64,000 bases of DNA from Bermanella sp051277445. Its GTDB lineage: Bacteria > Pseudomonadota > Gammaproteobacteria > Pseudomonadales > Oceanobacteraceae. The notes beneath the pieces were generated by a model. That model searched no databases, was not told where the DNA came from, and worked only from the letters and a program-made list of their open reading frames with translations. The stretch lies in contig JBNMQC010000003.1 of assembly GCA_051277445.1 (NCBI GenBank), forward strand, positions 1-64,000, read 5' to 3'. The position numbers and the translations under genes are program-made. This document shows, one piece after another, positions 6,734 to 15,702 of the stretch; position 1 is the first letter of the stretch, and each line of letters opens with the position of its first letter.

Positions 6734-8194
6734 TTAGAAGCTTAACAATTTTGGCTTATACATTTTCAATGTGGGCATGGTCATGCCAATGCTAGCATTA
6801 ATGTAGGTTGGATCCGCCACTGTGTAACGGCGTCCTTGAAATTCCCAGCTATCGCCAGCGGTTTTGCCATTGAGCGCTACCGCCGCGGCGATGTGCCCAG
6901 GGTAATCCAATAGCACCACATCCAGTTTTAATAAACGTTTCACCAGCCAAGCAAATAATGCAGCGCGATCTTCGCAATCGCTGTATGGGTAGTGCAGGGT
7001 TTCTACTGGGTATAGGTAGTTTTCCTCGCGAAATTGTTGCTCGTCTGTTTTATAGCTAAACGCTGTTTGCACAAAGCGCAGTAATAAATTCACCGCATCC
7101 TGCTCGCTTTTGCCTTTTACTAGGGGCGCCAGTTGCGTCATGAGTTCATCGGCGGTTGTCTGCGGGAGCCCCTCGTGAGCATACTGGCTGATGGCCAATT
7201 GAGGCGTGGTATTGGCGAGCTCAATTTGCCCCAGATCATAATGCAATTGGATACTGTGGGTTTGTCCTTGGTATCGAAAGCTTAGCGCTCTTTGCTGGAT
7301 TTGGTTTGAGGCCAGAAGTTGTTGGTTGTTGTTGAAGTCCAGCGCAGTGTTGGCCCCTGCGTGCTTGCCATCATAAGTGTAGGCCCGCCCCGTATTGAGT
7401 TTTTTACCATCTAAGCTAACCGCATAAAAGCGGGTGCCACTGAATGTAAAATAGGTGACGCCAAACAGGGCTTGCTTGGAGGGCATGAGTAAAAACGCGT
7501 TTTGATTGTAAGCAATGCGCGCATCAAAACCCGCCTTAACTAATAAGTACCAGGTAGTCAGTTGCTGAGCGTTATGGCCATTGTCGTTAAGGGTTTGCAC
7601 GTATCGATGAAATAAAACCGCCGTCCCCCAGGGGTTGAGTTTGAGCCGTTGTGCGGTTTGGGTTAAGTCTTTGATGGTCTTATCATGGGGTGCACTGGCA
7701 AGGGTGGCGTAAAAATCCGCAATGTTATCGCTGCTCATCTTGCCGCTAAAATTTTGGTTTAGCTTATCGTCTTTTATAAGGTTAAGCGTATGGCCAAACA
7801 AGGTAACCTCAACCGTATCCATGGTGGCCGGTGCGGGCTTCATTGGTTTGGGCTTGGTGGCAGGGGGTGTTTCGGGTTTCGCAATCACAACGGGTTCGAT
7901 AACAGGGGTATTATCAACAACGGGTTTGTCATCTTGCGGTTGAGGCGCTTTTGGTAGTAGCACAGGCTTGGGCTTATCGTCCAATATGACGGGCTTTTTA
8001 ACTTCAACAGCCTTCCATTGCTGCTTTAGGAAGCCCAAAAATGCCTTGTCTTCGGCATCCATATAGTCTTGGAATTCTTGCTGGGCAGTGCTCATATCCA
8101 TGGAGTTTTGCTTAAGCCACTCGTCGTATTCGCTGTCGGCGTGGCTTGCCGTGCCTAAAACCGTCATGAGGCCAAGTAAGATAGGGTATTTCAT
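6734..8194 (-). CDS. Exported transglutaminase-like protein with proline-rich linker
   Basis: The start at 8194 has AAGGGAA upstream and yields a 486-residue protein beginning with a typical signal peptide (MKYPILLGLMTVLGTASHA). Residues about 70-125 are a Pro/Lys-rich linker. The C-terminal third contains a transglutaminase-type triad: Cys407 in YSDCEDRAALFAW, His434 in YPGHIAAAV and Asp461 in YTVADPTYINAS. This fold includes proteases and peptidoglycan- or protein-modifying enzymes; the substrate is unknown. It is monocistronic between sahR/small gene and tkt. The family is seen as an uncharacterised periplasmic protein in marine bacteria, as far as I can recall. Confidence 0.8.
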   Translation of the reverse strand: MKYPILLGLMTVLGTASHADSEYDEWLKQNSMDMSTAQQEFQDYMDAEDKAFLGFLKQQWKAVEVKKPVILDDKPKPVLLPKAPQPQDDKPVVDNTPVIEPVVIAKPETPPATKPKPMKPAPATMDTVEVTLFGHTLNLIKDDKLNQNFSGKMSSDNIADFYATLASAPHDKTIKDLTQTAQRLKLNPWGTAVLFHRYVQTLNDNGHNAQQLTTWYLLVKAGFDARIAYNQNAFLLMPSKQALFGVTYFTFSGTRFYAVSLDGKKLNTGRAYTYDGKHAGANTALDFNNNQQLLASNQIQQRALSFRYQGQTHSIQLHYDLGQIELANTTPQLAISQYAHEGLPQTTADELMTQLAPLVKGKSEQDAVNLLLRFVQTAFSYKTDEQQFREENYLYPVETLHYPYSDCEDRAALFAWLVKRLLKLDVVLLDYPGHIAAAVALNGKTAGDSWEFQGRRYTVADPTYINASIGMTMPTLKMYKPKLLSF

Positions 8195-8275
8195 GGTTAT
8201 TCCCTTATTGTTTTTATTCCTTGTATAACACTGACCGATTCCACGATGAAAAGCCAGATATGATCCCATCCTTCA

Positions 8276-8304
8276 TTGATGAATGGGCTATTCTCAGGGA
8301 TAAT
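8276..8304 (+). promoter_or_regulatory. Putative tkt promoter
   Basis: TTGATG (8276-8281) and GATAAT (8299-8304) are 17 bp apart and are followed by a GC-rich discriminator (ACGCCC), a feature of growth-rate-controlled promoters. The leader to the tkt start is about 70 bases. Confidence 0.6.
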
Positions 8305-8381
8305 ACGCCCCCTTTATTATAGTGCCCAGTAGTAAGCCTTCCCTTACTGCTTTTGAAAGATCAAATAGATCAGGAGTCTCC

Positions 8382-10373
8382 ATGACAGACCGTCGTCAGC
8401 TGGCCAACGCGATACGTGCATTGAGTATGGATGCCGTACAGAAAGCAAAATCAGGCCATCCAGGTGCCCCTATGGGTATGGCGGACATTGCTGAGGTTCT
8501 ATGGAATGACCATATGAATCACAACCCAGCGAACCCAGACTGGTTCGACCGTGACCGTTTCGTACTGTCTAACGGCCATGGCTCTATGTTGATTTACTCT
8601 CTGTTGCACCTTACGGGCTACGAGCTAAGCATTGAAGACCTTAAGCAGTTCCGTCAAATGCACTCAAAAACCCCAGGCCACCCAGAATACGGTTATGCGC
8701 CGGGTATCGAAACCACCACTGGCCCACTTGGCCAAGGTATCGCGAACGGCGTGGGCATGGCGCTGGCTGAAAAAGTATTAGCCGCACAATTTAACAAACC
8801 CGGTCACGACATCGTTAACCACAATACCTACGTTTTCCTAGGTGATGGTTGCATGATGGAAGGTATCTCTCACGAAGCGTGTTCACTGGCCGGTACATTA
8901 GGCCTAGGTAAATTAATCGCGTTTTATGATGACAACGGTATTTCTATCGACGGTGAAGTAGAAGGCTGGTTCACTGACGATACGGTTAAGCGTTTCGAAT
9001 CTTACGGCTGGCAGGTGATTCCTGCGGTTGATGGTCATGATTCAGCGGCACTAGAAGCGGCGATCCAAGCCGGTAAAGCAGAAGCCAACAAACCAACTCT
9101 TATTTGCTGTAAAACCATCATCGGTTTTGGCTCGCCAAACAAAGAAGGCAAAGAAGACTGCCACGGTGCGCCACTAGGTGACGACGAAATTAAACTAACC
9201 AAAGAGCGTTTAGGCTGGAATTACGGTGCATTTGAAGTACCTGAAGACGTATACGCTGGTTGGAGCGCGAAAGATAAAGGCGCAGCCAAAGAAGCCGCTT
9301 GGAACGAAAAATTCGCTGCATACGCCGAAGCCTTCCCAACAGAAGCCGCTGAGTTTACCCGTCGTATGAAAGGTGAGCTACCTGCTGACTTCTCTGCAAA
9401 AGCGGATGTCTTCATTCAAGAATGCCAAGCAAAAGGCGAAAGCATTGCATCACGTAAAGCGTCTCAAAATGCCATTTGTGAATTGGCCCCTGCGTTGCCT
9501 GAAATTCTAGGTGGTTCGGCTGACCTTGCCGGTTCTAACCTAACACTTTGGCCACAAGCGAAAGGTATTGAAGCCAAAGACGCATCCGGTAACTACGTTT
9601 TCTACGGCGTGCGTGAATTTGGTATGAGCGCCATCATGAATGGTGTTGCACTGCACAAAGGTTTTGTACCTTATGGTGCGACCTTCTTAATGTTCATGGA
9701 ATACGCGCGTAACGCTATTCGCATGGCGGCACTGATGCAACAACGTGCCATTCACGTTTACACACACGACTCTATTGGTCTGGGTGAAGATGGTCCGACT
9801 CACCAACCGGTTGAACAGTTAACCAACCTGCGTACTACGCCAAACCTAAACACATGGCGTCCATGTGATGCGGTTGAATCCGCGGTGGCTTGGAAAAACG
9901 CGGTTGAACGTGCCGATGGCCCAACCGCCATGATTTATTCTCGCCAAGGTTTGCCACATCAAGATCGCACCGCCGCTCAAGTGGCAGACATCAACAAAGG
10001 TGGTTACATCCTTAAAGATGCGGCTGACGCAAAAGCGATCATCATCGCTACCGGTTCTGAGATTGGTTTAGCCATGGATGCAGCCGCTGCTCTTGAAGCC
10101 AAAGGCACAGCAGTGCGTGTGGTTTCTATGCCATGTGCGGAAATCTTCTGTAAACAAGATGCGGCGTACATTGAATCAGTATTACCAGAAGCCATTACGG
10201 CCCGTGTTGCAGTAGAAGCGGCCCATAAAGATTACTGGTACAAGTTTGTTGGCCTAAATGGCGCAGTTGTGGGCATGGACACCTTTGGTGAGTCAGCGCC
10301 GATTGCTGATTTGATGAAGCACTTTGGCTTTACCGTGGAAGCAGTAGTAGCCGCAGTAGAAGGTGTTTTGTAA
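8382..10373 (+). CDS. tkt: Transketolase
   Basis: A 663-residue thiamine-diphosphate enzyme, the same length as E. coli TktA. It moves two-carbon units between sugar phosphates in the non-oxidative pentose phosphate pathway. Present are the N-terminal SGHPGAPMGMADIAEVLW, the ThDP/Mg motif GDGCMMEGISHEA with a downstream Asn, and the pyrimidine-domain motif FLMFMEYARNAIRMAALM. The start at 8382 is fixed by CAGGAG six bases upstream and by family length, against a longer reading from 8322. It precedes epd-pgk-fba as in Pseudomonas, but a terminator follows it, so the downstream genes probably have their own transcription as well. Confidence 0.97.
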   Translation: MTDRRQLANAIRALSMDAVQKAKSGHPGAPMGMADIAEVLWNDHMNHNPANPDWFDRDRFVLSNGHGSMLIYSLLHLTGYELSIEDLKQFRQMHSKTPGHPEYGYAPGIETTTGPLGQGIANGVGMALAEKVLAAQFNKPGHDIVNHNTYVFLGDGCMMEGISHEACSLAGTLGLGKLIAFYDDNGISIDGEVEGWFTDDTVKRFESYGWQVIPAVDGHDSAALEAAIQAGKAEANKPTLICCKTIIGFGSPNKEGKEDCHGAPLGDDEIKLTKERLGWNYGAFEVPEDVYAGWSAKDKGAAKEAAWNEKFAAYAEAFPTEAAEFTRRMKGELPADFSAKADVFIQECQAKGESIASRKASQNAICELAPALPEILGGSADLAGSNLTLWPQAKGIEAKDASGNYVFYGVREFGMSAIMNGVALHKGFVPYGATFLMFMEYARNAIRMAALMQQRAIHVYTHDSIGLGEDGPTHQPVEQLTNLRTTPNLNTWRPCDAVESAVAWKNAVERADGPTAMIYSRQGLPHQDRTAAQVADINKGGYILKDAADAKAIIIATGSEIGLAMDAAAALEAKGTAVRVVSMPCAEIFCKQDAAYIESVLPEAITARVAVEAAHKDYWYKFVGLNGAVVGMDTFGESAPIADLMKHFGFTVEAVVAAVEGVL

Positions 10374-10405
10374 GAAGCTATTGCGCTTGCTTATGCTGCT
10401 TCTGG

Positions 10406-10438
10406 AAACTCTCATGTGAGAACCACTTGAGAGTTTTT
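10406..10438 (+). terminator. Terminator after tkt
   Basis: AAACTCTCA and TGAGAGTTT form a 9-bp stem with a T-run at its end, 33 bases after the tkt stop. The moderate stem suggests partial read-through into epd. Confidence 0.7.
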
Positions 10439-10485
10439 GTTTGTTTAGATAATTCAAATGTGTTTTAGCTGAGTAACCTAGCTTT

Positions 10486-11520
10486 ATGTCACAAAAAATT
10501 GCAATCAACGGTTTTGGTCGTATCGGGCGCTGTGTCCTGCGGTCTATTTATGAGCGCAATTTACAAAACGACATAGAAATCGTCGCCATTAACGAGCTGG
10601 CGGATTGCGAAACCATTAGCTACATGTTGCGTTACGACAGCACCCACGGGCGTTTTCCGTTTGATGTGTCGGTGGAAAAAGATGTATTAACCATCACGGA
10701 TGGTCAAGGCGTTGCGCGTCATATTCAAATTTTGCACGAAGCCGATATTGAAAACCTGCCTTGGAAAAATTTAAACGCTGACGTGGTTTTAGAATGCACC
10801 GGTCAGTTTAAAAACCAAGCGCAGTTAAAGCCTCACATAGTTCAAGGCGCGAAAAAAATCCTGTTAAGTCAGCCTGGTGAAAGCGATGTGGATTTCACCT
10901 TGATTGCCGGTGTAAACCAAAATGATTTAACCGCGGATCATAAAATTGTTTCAGTCGGGTCGTGTTCAACCAATTGTGTGTTGCCAGTGATGGCGATTTT
11001 AGATGAACAATTTGGTATTGAAAGTGGTGTGAGCACCACGATTCACTCCGCCATGAATGACCAGCCAGTGATTGATGCGTATTCCAGTGATTTGCGTCGA
11101 ACCCGTGCCGCGGTGGCCAGTATTATTCCAGTGGATACCGCGTTACCAAAAGGCATTGCGCGTATCATGCCCCACTTGGATGGCTGCATTGAAAGTTTGC
11201 ATTTACGTGTGCCCACCCTAAATGTGTCGGCCATGGATTTAACCTTACAGTTAAAAAACGCAATAACCGCAGAGCAAATCAATACGCTATTAAAACAACA
11301 TAGTTTGTCAGATTTAAAAGGCTTGATTGGTTTTAGTAATGAACCCCATGCGTCAGTGGATTTTAATCACGATGCGCGCAGTGGTGTGATTGATGGTACG
11401 CAAACTCGAGTAAGCGGTGAGCGATTATTAAAGTTATTAATTTGGTTTGATAACGAATGGGGTTTTGCTAATCGCATGGTGGATGCGTTGCAAAATACTC
11501 ATTTCAAACAGGATTTGTAA
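10486..11520 (+). CDS. epd: D-erythrose-4-phosphate dehydrogenase (GapA family)
   Basis: A 344-residue member of the glyceraldehyde-3-phosphate dehydrogenase family. It shows NAD-binding INGFGRIGR, the catalytic Cys in SCSTNC, and the strongly Epd-like blocks INELAD, IDAYSSDLRRTRAAVASIIPVDT, GTQTRVSGERLLK and DNEWGFANRM. Epd oxidises erythrose-4-phosphate to 4-phosphoerythronate for pyridoxal phosphate synthesis. The tkt-epd-pgk-fba order, standard for gammaproteobacteria, supports Epd over a true GapA, although a GAPDH side activity cannot be excluded from sequence. It begins 112 bp after tkt. Confidence 0.87.
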   Translation: MSQKIAINGFGRIGRCVLRSIYERNLQNDIEIVAINELADCETISYMLRYDSTHGRFPFDVSVEKDVLTITDGQGVARHIQILHEADIENLPWKNLNADVVLECTGQFKNQAQLKPHIVQGAKKILLSQPGESDVDFTLIAGVNQNDLTADHKIVSVGSCSTNCVLPVMAILDEQFGIESGVSTTIHSAMNDQPVIDAYSSDLRRTRAAVASIIPVDTALPKGIARIMPHLDGCIESLHLRVPTLNVSAMDLTLQLKNAITAEQINTLLKQHSLSDLKGLIGFSNEPHASVDFNHDARSGVIDGTQTRVSGERLLKLLIWFDNEWGFANRMVDALQNTHFKQDL

Positions 11521-11525
11521 ATATA

Positions 11526-11558
11526 TTGTGGGAGGGCAACCTGAGCGCCTTCACACAA
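11526..11558. repeat. REP-like hairpin between epd and pgk
   Basis: TTGTGGGAGGGC (11526-11537) pairs with GCCTTCACACAA (11547-11558) with one mismatch and one G-U pair. The TGTGGGAGGGC core recurs at 63480 and nearly so at 1542, resembling the pseudomonad GTGGGAG REP family. In this position it may modulate epd-pgk mRNA stability. Confidence 0.55.
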
Positions 11559-11597
11559 AGAATAGAAAATTAAGAAATTATTAGATAGGAAGAAAAC

Positions 11598-12761
11598 ATG
11601 ACTGTTTTGAGAATGGCCGACCAAAACCTTAAAGGAAAAAAGGTTTTAATTCGTGAAGATCTTAACGTACCCGTTAAAGATGGCAAAGTAACCTCAGATG
11701 CGCGTATTCGTGCATCATTACCAACTATTAAACTGGCTCTAGAAGCCGGTGCAAAAGTCATCGTTATGTCTCATCTTGGTCGTCCGACGGAAGGCGAATA
11801 CGAAGAAAAATTCTCCATGCAGCCAGTGGCCAACTACTTAAGCGACGCGCTGGGTAAAGATGTACCTGTGATTAAAGATTTTGCTGCGGGTGTAGATGTT
11901 GCTGAAGGTGAATTAGTCTTGCTAGAAAACGTTCGCTTTAACAAAGGCGAGAAAAAAGATGAAGACGACCTAGCCAAAGCTTACGCAGCCCTTTGTGATG
12001 TGTTTGTGATGGATGCCTTTGGTACGGCTCACCGTGCGCAGGCCTCTACTCATGGTGTAGCGAAGTTTGCACCAATCGCTTGTGCGGGACCGTTACTAGC
12101 GGCTGAATTGGATGCGCTTGGTAAGGCATTAGATAAACCTGAGCGCCCATTGGTGGCAATCGTTGGTGGCTCAAAAGTATCGACTAAGCTTGAAGTACTT
12201 GAAAGCCTATCTGACATCTGTGACCAAATCATCGTGGGTGGTGGCATCGCCAATACCTTCTTGGCCGCCGCAGGTAAGCCAGTGGGTAAGTCTTTATATG
12301 AAGAAGATCTAGTACCACAAGCCAAAGCATTAATGGATAAAGTATCCATTCCTGTGCCGACAGATGTTGTATGTGCGAAGAAATTCGCTGAAGACGCAGA
12401 AGCGACTTTGAAGTCAGCGGATGATGTAACAGAGGATGACATGATCTTCGACATTGGCCCTGATTCTGCCAAAGCATTAGCGGCACAATTAAAAGAAGCG
12501 AAAACCATCATTTGGAACGGCCCTGTGGGCGTATTCGAATTTGACCAGTTTGGTGAAGGCACTAAAGCCCTTGCTTTGGCCATCGCTGAAAGCGCTGGCT
12601 TCTCCATTGCGGGTGGCGGCGACACGTTAGCGGCTGTGGATAAGTACGAGATTGCCGATAAAGTCTCTTACATTTCAACCGGTGGCGGTGCCTTCCTTGA
12701 ATTTGTTGAGGGCAAGGTGCTTCCAGCGGTAGCGATTTTAGAAGCGCGCGCTGCAGAATAA
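11598..12761 (+). CDS. pgk: Phosphoglycerate kinase
   Basis: A 387-residue monomeric kinase interconverting 1,3-bisphosphoglycerate + ADP and 3-phosphoglycerate + ATP, the same length as E. coli Pgk. Signature blocks are VLIREDLNVPVKDGKV near the N-terminus (substrate Asp/Asn), HLGRPTEG, AFGTAHRAQAST, the nucleotide loop VGGSKVSTKLEVL and the C-terminal GGGDTLAAV. The ATG has AGGAAG upstream. It is the third gene of the tkt-epd-pgk-fba block, 77 bp after epd with a REP-like hairpin between. Confidence 0.97.
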   Translation: MTVLRMADQNLKGKKVLIREDLNVPVKDGKVTSDARIRASLPTIKLALEAGAKVIVMSHLGRPTEGEYEEKFSMQPVANYLSDALGKDVPVIKDFAAGVDVAEGELVLLENVRFNKGEKKDEDDLAKAYAALCDVFVMDAFGTAHRAQASTHGVAKFAPIACAGPLLAAELDALGKALDKPERPLVAIVGGSKVSTKLEVLESLSDICDQIIVGGGIANTFLAAAGKPVGKSLYEEDLVPQAKALMDKVSIPVPTDVVCAKKFAEDAEATLKSADDVTEDDMIFDIGPDSAKALAAQLKEAKTIIWNGPVGVFEFDQFGEGTKALALAIAESAGFSIAGGGDTLAAVDKYEIADKVSYISTGGGAFLEFVEGKVLPAVAILEARAAE

Positions 12762-12819
12762 GATCGAGTATTCCAATTGCACTTTCATTCATTGGAGGGT
12801 GCTAATTGCTTGAATTAAA

Positions 12820-12837
12820 AGACGCTAACTAGCGTCT
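12820..12837. promoter_or_regulatory. 18-bp perfect palindrome upstream of fba
   Basis: AGACGCTA-AC-TAGCGTCT lies about 14 bp upstream of a possible -10 element (TACAAT, 12852-12857) and thus over the -35 region of a putative fba promoter. It may be an operator, or a terminator-like element for read-through from pgk. No T-run follows on the plus strand. Confidence 0.45.
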
Positions 12838-12944
12838 AGCAGGGATTTCGTTACAATACCTGCAACAAATATGAATGAGAGTCGAATGCATTTAGCGTCA
12901 GACATTCGGCCTCAGACCCCAGACTTTAAATAGAGGACTCAAAC

Positions 12945-14009
12945 ATGGCACTTATCTCCCTACGCCAAATGTTGGATCACGCAGCTGAATACGGCTACGG
13001 CGTGCCAGCATTCAACGTGAATAACTTAGAACAAATGCGTGCCATCATGATGGCGGCGGATCAAACCGATTCTCCGGTTATCGTTCAAGCGTCTGCCGGT
13101 GCGCGTAAATACGCAGGTGCGCCGTTCTTGCGTCACCTGATTTTAGCGGCCATTGAAGAATTTCCACATATTCCTGTGTGTATGCACCAAGACCACGGTG
13201 CCTCGCCGACGGTTTGTCAGCGCTCTATCCAGCTAGGTTTCTCATCTGTGATGATGGACGGCTCCCTAGGTGAAGACGGCAAAACCCCTATGTCTTACGA
13301 GTACAACGTCGATGTGACCCGTCGTACCGTTGAAATGGCCCATGGCTGTGGTGTATCGGTAGAGGGTGAGCTAGGTGTGCTAGGTTCTCTTGAGACTGGC
13401 CAAGCCGGTGAAGAAGATGGCGTGGGCGCGGAAGGTACGTTAACTCATGACCAAATGCTAACTGACCCTGAAGAAGCGGCAGATTTTGTTAAGCAAACCG
13501 GTGTGGATGCCTTGGCTATTGCGTGTGGTACCTCTCACGGTGCATACAAGTTTACTCGCCCGCCAACGGACGACATTCTTGCGGTTGATCGCATTAAAGA
13601 GATCCACAAGCGCATTCCTAACACGCACCTTGTTATGCACGGCTCGTCTTCTGTGCCACAAGAGTGGTTGGCGATCATCAATGAATTTGGTGGTGAGATT
13701 CCTGAAACCTACGGTGTGCCGGTTGAGCAAATCGTTGAAGGCATCAAGCACGGCGTACGTAAAGTGAACATCGATACCGATTTACGTCTGGCGTCTACTG
13801 GTGCGATTCGTAAGTTCTTGGCTGAAAACCCAAGTGAGTTTGACCCGCGTAAATATTTCTCTGCATCGGTTAAAGCCATGCAAGAAATCTGTGTGGCGCG
13901 CTACGAAGCATTCGGCACTGCGGGTAATGCGTCTAAAATCAAAGCGCTTTCATTAGATGCTATGTTTGATCGTTATCAGTCTGGTGAGCTTAACCCTCAG
14001 GTTAAGTAA
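12945..14009 (+). CDS. fba: Class II fructose-bisphosphate aldolase (Calvin-cycle subtype)
   Basis: A 354-residue zinc-dependent aldolase that interconverts fructose-1,6-bisphosphate and the two triose phosphates. Zn ligands and catalytic Asp lie in CMHQDHGASPTV, with further ligands in GTSHGAYKF and LVMHGSSSVP. SVEGELGVLGSLETG and the length place it in the subtype named after the Calvin-cycle enzyme of autotrophs, which is also the common aldolase of pseudomonads; this alone does not indicate CO2 fixation. It is last in the tkt-epd-pgk-fba block, 183 bp after pgk and closed by a strong terminator. Confidence 0.97.
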   Translation: MALISLRQMLDHAAEYGYGVPAFNVNNLEQMRAIMMAADQTDSPVIVQASAGARKYAGAPFLRHLILAAIEEFPHIPVCMHQDHGASPTVCQRSIQLGFSSVMMDGSLGEDGKTPMSYEYNVDVTRRTVEMAHGCGVSVEGELGVLGSLETGQAGEEDGVGAEGTLTHDQMLTDPEEAADFVKQTGVDALAIACGTSHGAYKFTRPPTDDILAVDRIKEIHKRIPNTHLVMHGSSSVPQEWLAIINEFGGEIPETYGVPVEQIVEGIKHGVRKVNIDTDLRLASTGAIRKFLAENPSEFDPRKYFSASVKAMQEICVARYEAFGTAGNASKIKALSLDAMFDRYQSGELNPQVK

Positions 14010-14033
14010 TTCACATTGTGATCATCGAATAAC

Positions 14034-14061
14034 AAAAACGCCTGCAACTGCAGGCGTTTTT
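14034..14061 (+). terminator. Terminator after fba
   Basis: AAAAACGCCTGCA and TGCAGGCGTTTTT form a perfect 13-bp stem with a two-base loop and T-rich end, 25 bases after the fba stop. Confidence 0.93.
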
Positions 14062-14108
14062 GGTTATGGTTTTATGTATCTGGAAAATAATAATAGGGCG
14101 GTGAAATA

Positions 14109-14564
14109 ATGGAAGACATTCAGTGGGACTTGCCCAACCCTTATTTAATGACGATTACCGTTCAAGCAGATGAAACCGATCGCCTTGGTCACACTAACAA
14201 TCAGGTGTATTTGAAATGGCTGGAGCAAATTAGCTGGCAGCACATAGAATCATTAGGCATGGACTGGCCCCTGCATGAGCGACTCTCCCGTGCTATGGCC
14301 ATCACCCGCACCGAGATTGATTACTTGGCCTCCTCCTATAAAGATGATGACTTGCTACTGGCAACCTGGATAAGCAGTAGCGATCAGCGCATTACCTCTT
14401 CAAGGCGCTTTCAACTGGTGCGCTTAAGCGACCATAAAACCATTATAAAAGCTCAGTCTTTTTATGCGTGTATTGATCTAAAAACCGGCCGCCCAGCACG
14501 GATGCCCAAGGAGTTCATTGATGTACACAGGCAAGCGCTGGCGGTTCACCAAACCTCTGAATGA
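14109..14564 (+). CDS. Hotdog-fold acyl-CoA thioesterase
   Basis: A 151-residue hotdog protein of the YbgC/FadM/4-hydroxybenzoyl-CoA thioesterase type. The N-terminal DETDRLGHTNNQVYLKWLE is the family signature; the Asp in the D-x-L/M-GH-N/V-N pattern is the usual catalytic residue (here two residues earlier the DETDRLGH form). Such enzymes hydrolyse acyl-CoA thioesters in the cytoplasm; substrate cannot be told from sequence. It is 68 bp upstream of an alpha/beta hydrolase on the same strand, perhaps jointly transcribed. Confidence 0.82.
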   Translation: MEDIQWDLPNPYLMTITVQADETDRLGHTNNQVYLKWLEQISWQHIESLGMDWPLHERLSRAMAITRTEIDYLASSYKDDDLLLATWISSSDQRITSSRRFQLVRLSDHKTIIKAQSFYACIDLKTGRPARMPKEFIDVHRQALAVHQTSE

Positions 14565-14631
14565 GAACTTCATTAAGTTGAAAGAATTGTCAGCTAAACT
14601 GACACTATATAAGTGATACTAGGATGTGGTG

Positions 14632-15609
14632 ATGCAAGTAATGAGCGAGTCGGGTGCTGAAATGAAGTGGACACCCGAACAAGTTAAAGGGCAAATTCCC
14701 GCATTAAACACGGATCTTCTTGGTAAGGATATGCCAGAGTTCGTCAACCTGTATAACCAGCACTACGGCCTAGATCTAGAGTCCAAGTACATTGGTTTGC
14801 AGCATGTGGTTGGGGTTTTTGAAGTGGCTCAATTCAGTATCAGTGGTCATGTGTTTGTTTTGCCTGAAGCAAAAGGTACCGTATTGCTGGTTCATGGCTA
14901 TTACGACCATGTGGGGTTGTATAACAAGATCATCGACCACTGTTTATCACAAGGCTATAGCGTGTTTAGCTATGACTTGCCCGGCCATGGTTTAAGCAGT
15001 GGCGAGCGCGCAGCGATCGATTCGTTTCGTCAATATGATGAAGTGTTTTGCGCGGCGCTTAACTGGGTGCAAACCCATTTGCCGTCGCCACTTGTGGTCA
15101 TCGGGCAGAGCACAGGCGGTGCGGTAATCATTAATTATCTGCTCAGTCGCGCAATTGATCGATCGGCATCGCCTTTTGCCAATATCTTCTTAATGGCGCC
15201 TTTAGTTCGCCCAGTGGATTGGCGAATTTCTAAATTATTCTATTATTTGGCTCGCCCTTTTGTGAGCCAGCTTAAGCGTGAGTTTGCGCAAAACTCCCAT
15301 GATTTAGATTTTTTATCCTTTATTAGTACGTCAGATCCTTTACAGCCTTTGTTTTTAAAAACCAATTGGGTTGGCGCACTGAATAAGTGGATTAAATTTA
15401 TTGAAGCCAGTTCGGCTGTGGACCTTGATATTAACGTGATTCAAGGCACGCAAGATGGCACCGTGGATTATCGCCACAACATGCTGGTGCTAGAAGATAA
15501 ATTCAAAGGCTTTAATGTGACCTTTGTGGAGCAAGGCCGCCACCATTTGGCGAATGAAGAATCGGCTAAACTACAGCAAGTCCTGGCGGCCATGACGCCA
15601 TTGGTTTAG
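14632..15609 (+). CDS. Alpha/beta hydrolase, lysophospholipase-like
   Basis: A 325-residue serine hydrolase of the Hydrolase_4 type (monoglyceride lipase/lysophospholipase group). Evidence: oxyanion-hole motif LVHGYYDHVGLYNKI, nucleophile elbow VIGQSTGGAVI (GxSxG), acid Asp near GTQDGTVDYR and catalytic His near QGRHHLANE. No signal peptide, so cytoplasmic or membrane-associated. The ATG at 14632 has AGGA seven bases before it and is preferred over GTG at 14626. Exact substrate unknown. Confidence 0.82.
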   Translation: MQVMSESGAEMKWTPEQVKGQIPALNTDLLGKDMPEFVNLYNQHYGLDLESKYIGLQHVVGVFEVAQFSISGHVFVLPEAKGTVLLVHGYYDHVGLYNKIIDHCLSQGYSVFSYDLPGHGLSSGERAAIDSFRQYDEVFCAALNWVQTHLPSPLVVIGQSTGGAVIINYLLSRAIDRSASPFANIFLMAPLVRPVDWRISKLFYYLARPFVSQLKREFAQNSHDLDFLSFISTSDPLQPLFLKTNWVGALNKWIKFIEASSAVDLDINVIQGTQDGTVDYRHNMLVLEDKFKGFNVTFVEQGRHHLANEESAKLQQVLAAMTPLV

Positions 15610-15702
15610 GTCATATCGCCAAGCCTAGTACTTGCAATCAATAGTCGTTAAACTGCGTGGCTAATAATAATTTTAATAAAAAATTCATGGAGCGAAGTCG
15701 TC

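Noticed and set aside
8322..8381. Longer transketolase starting at 8322
   Set aside because: It would overlap the likely leader, lacks a ribosome binding site, and the 8382 start gives the exact family length with CAGGAG in front.
10486..11520. Ordinary GAPDH (gapA)
   Set aside because: The DLRRTRAA and INELAD blocks and the tkt-epd-pgk-fba order fit Epd better.
12050..12625. Long antisense frame within pgk
   Set aside because: It mirrors the codon pattern of pgk, has no ribosome binding site and no family resemblance; the same holds for antisense frames within glyA, gltB, gltD, ettA and the GGDEF-EAL gene.
12945..14009. Evidence of autotrophy from the Calvin-cycle subtype aldolase
   Set aside because: This subtype is the normal aldolase in pseudomonads; no RuBisCO or phosphoribulokinase gene is in the window.
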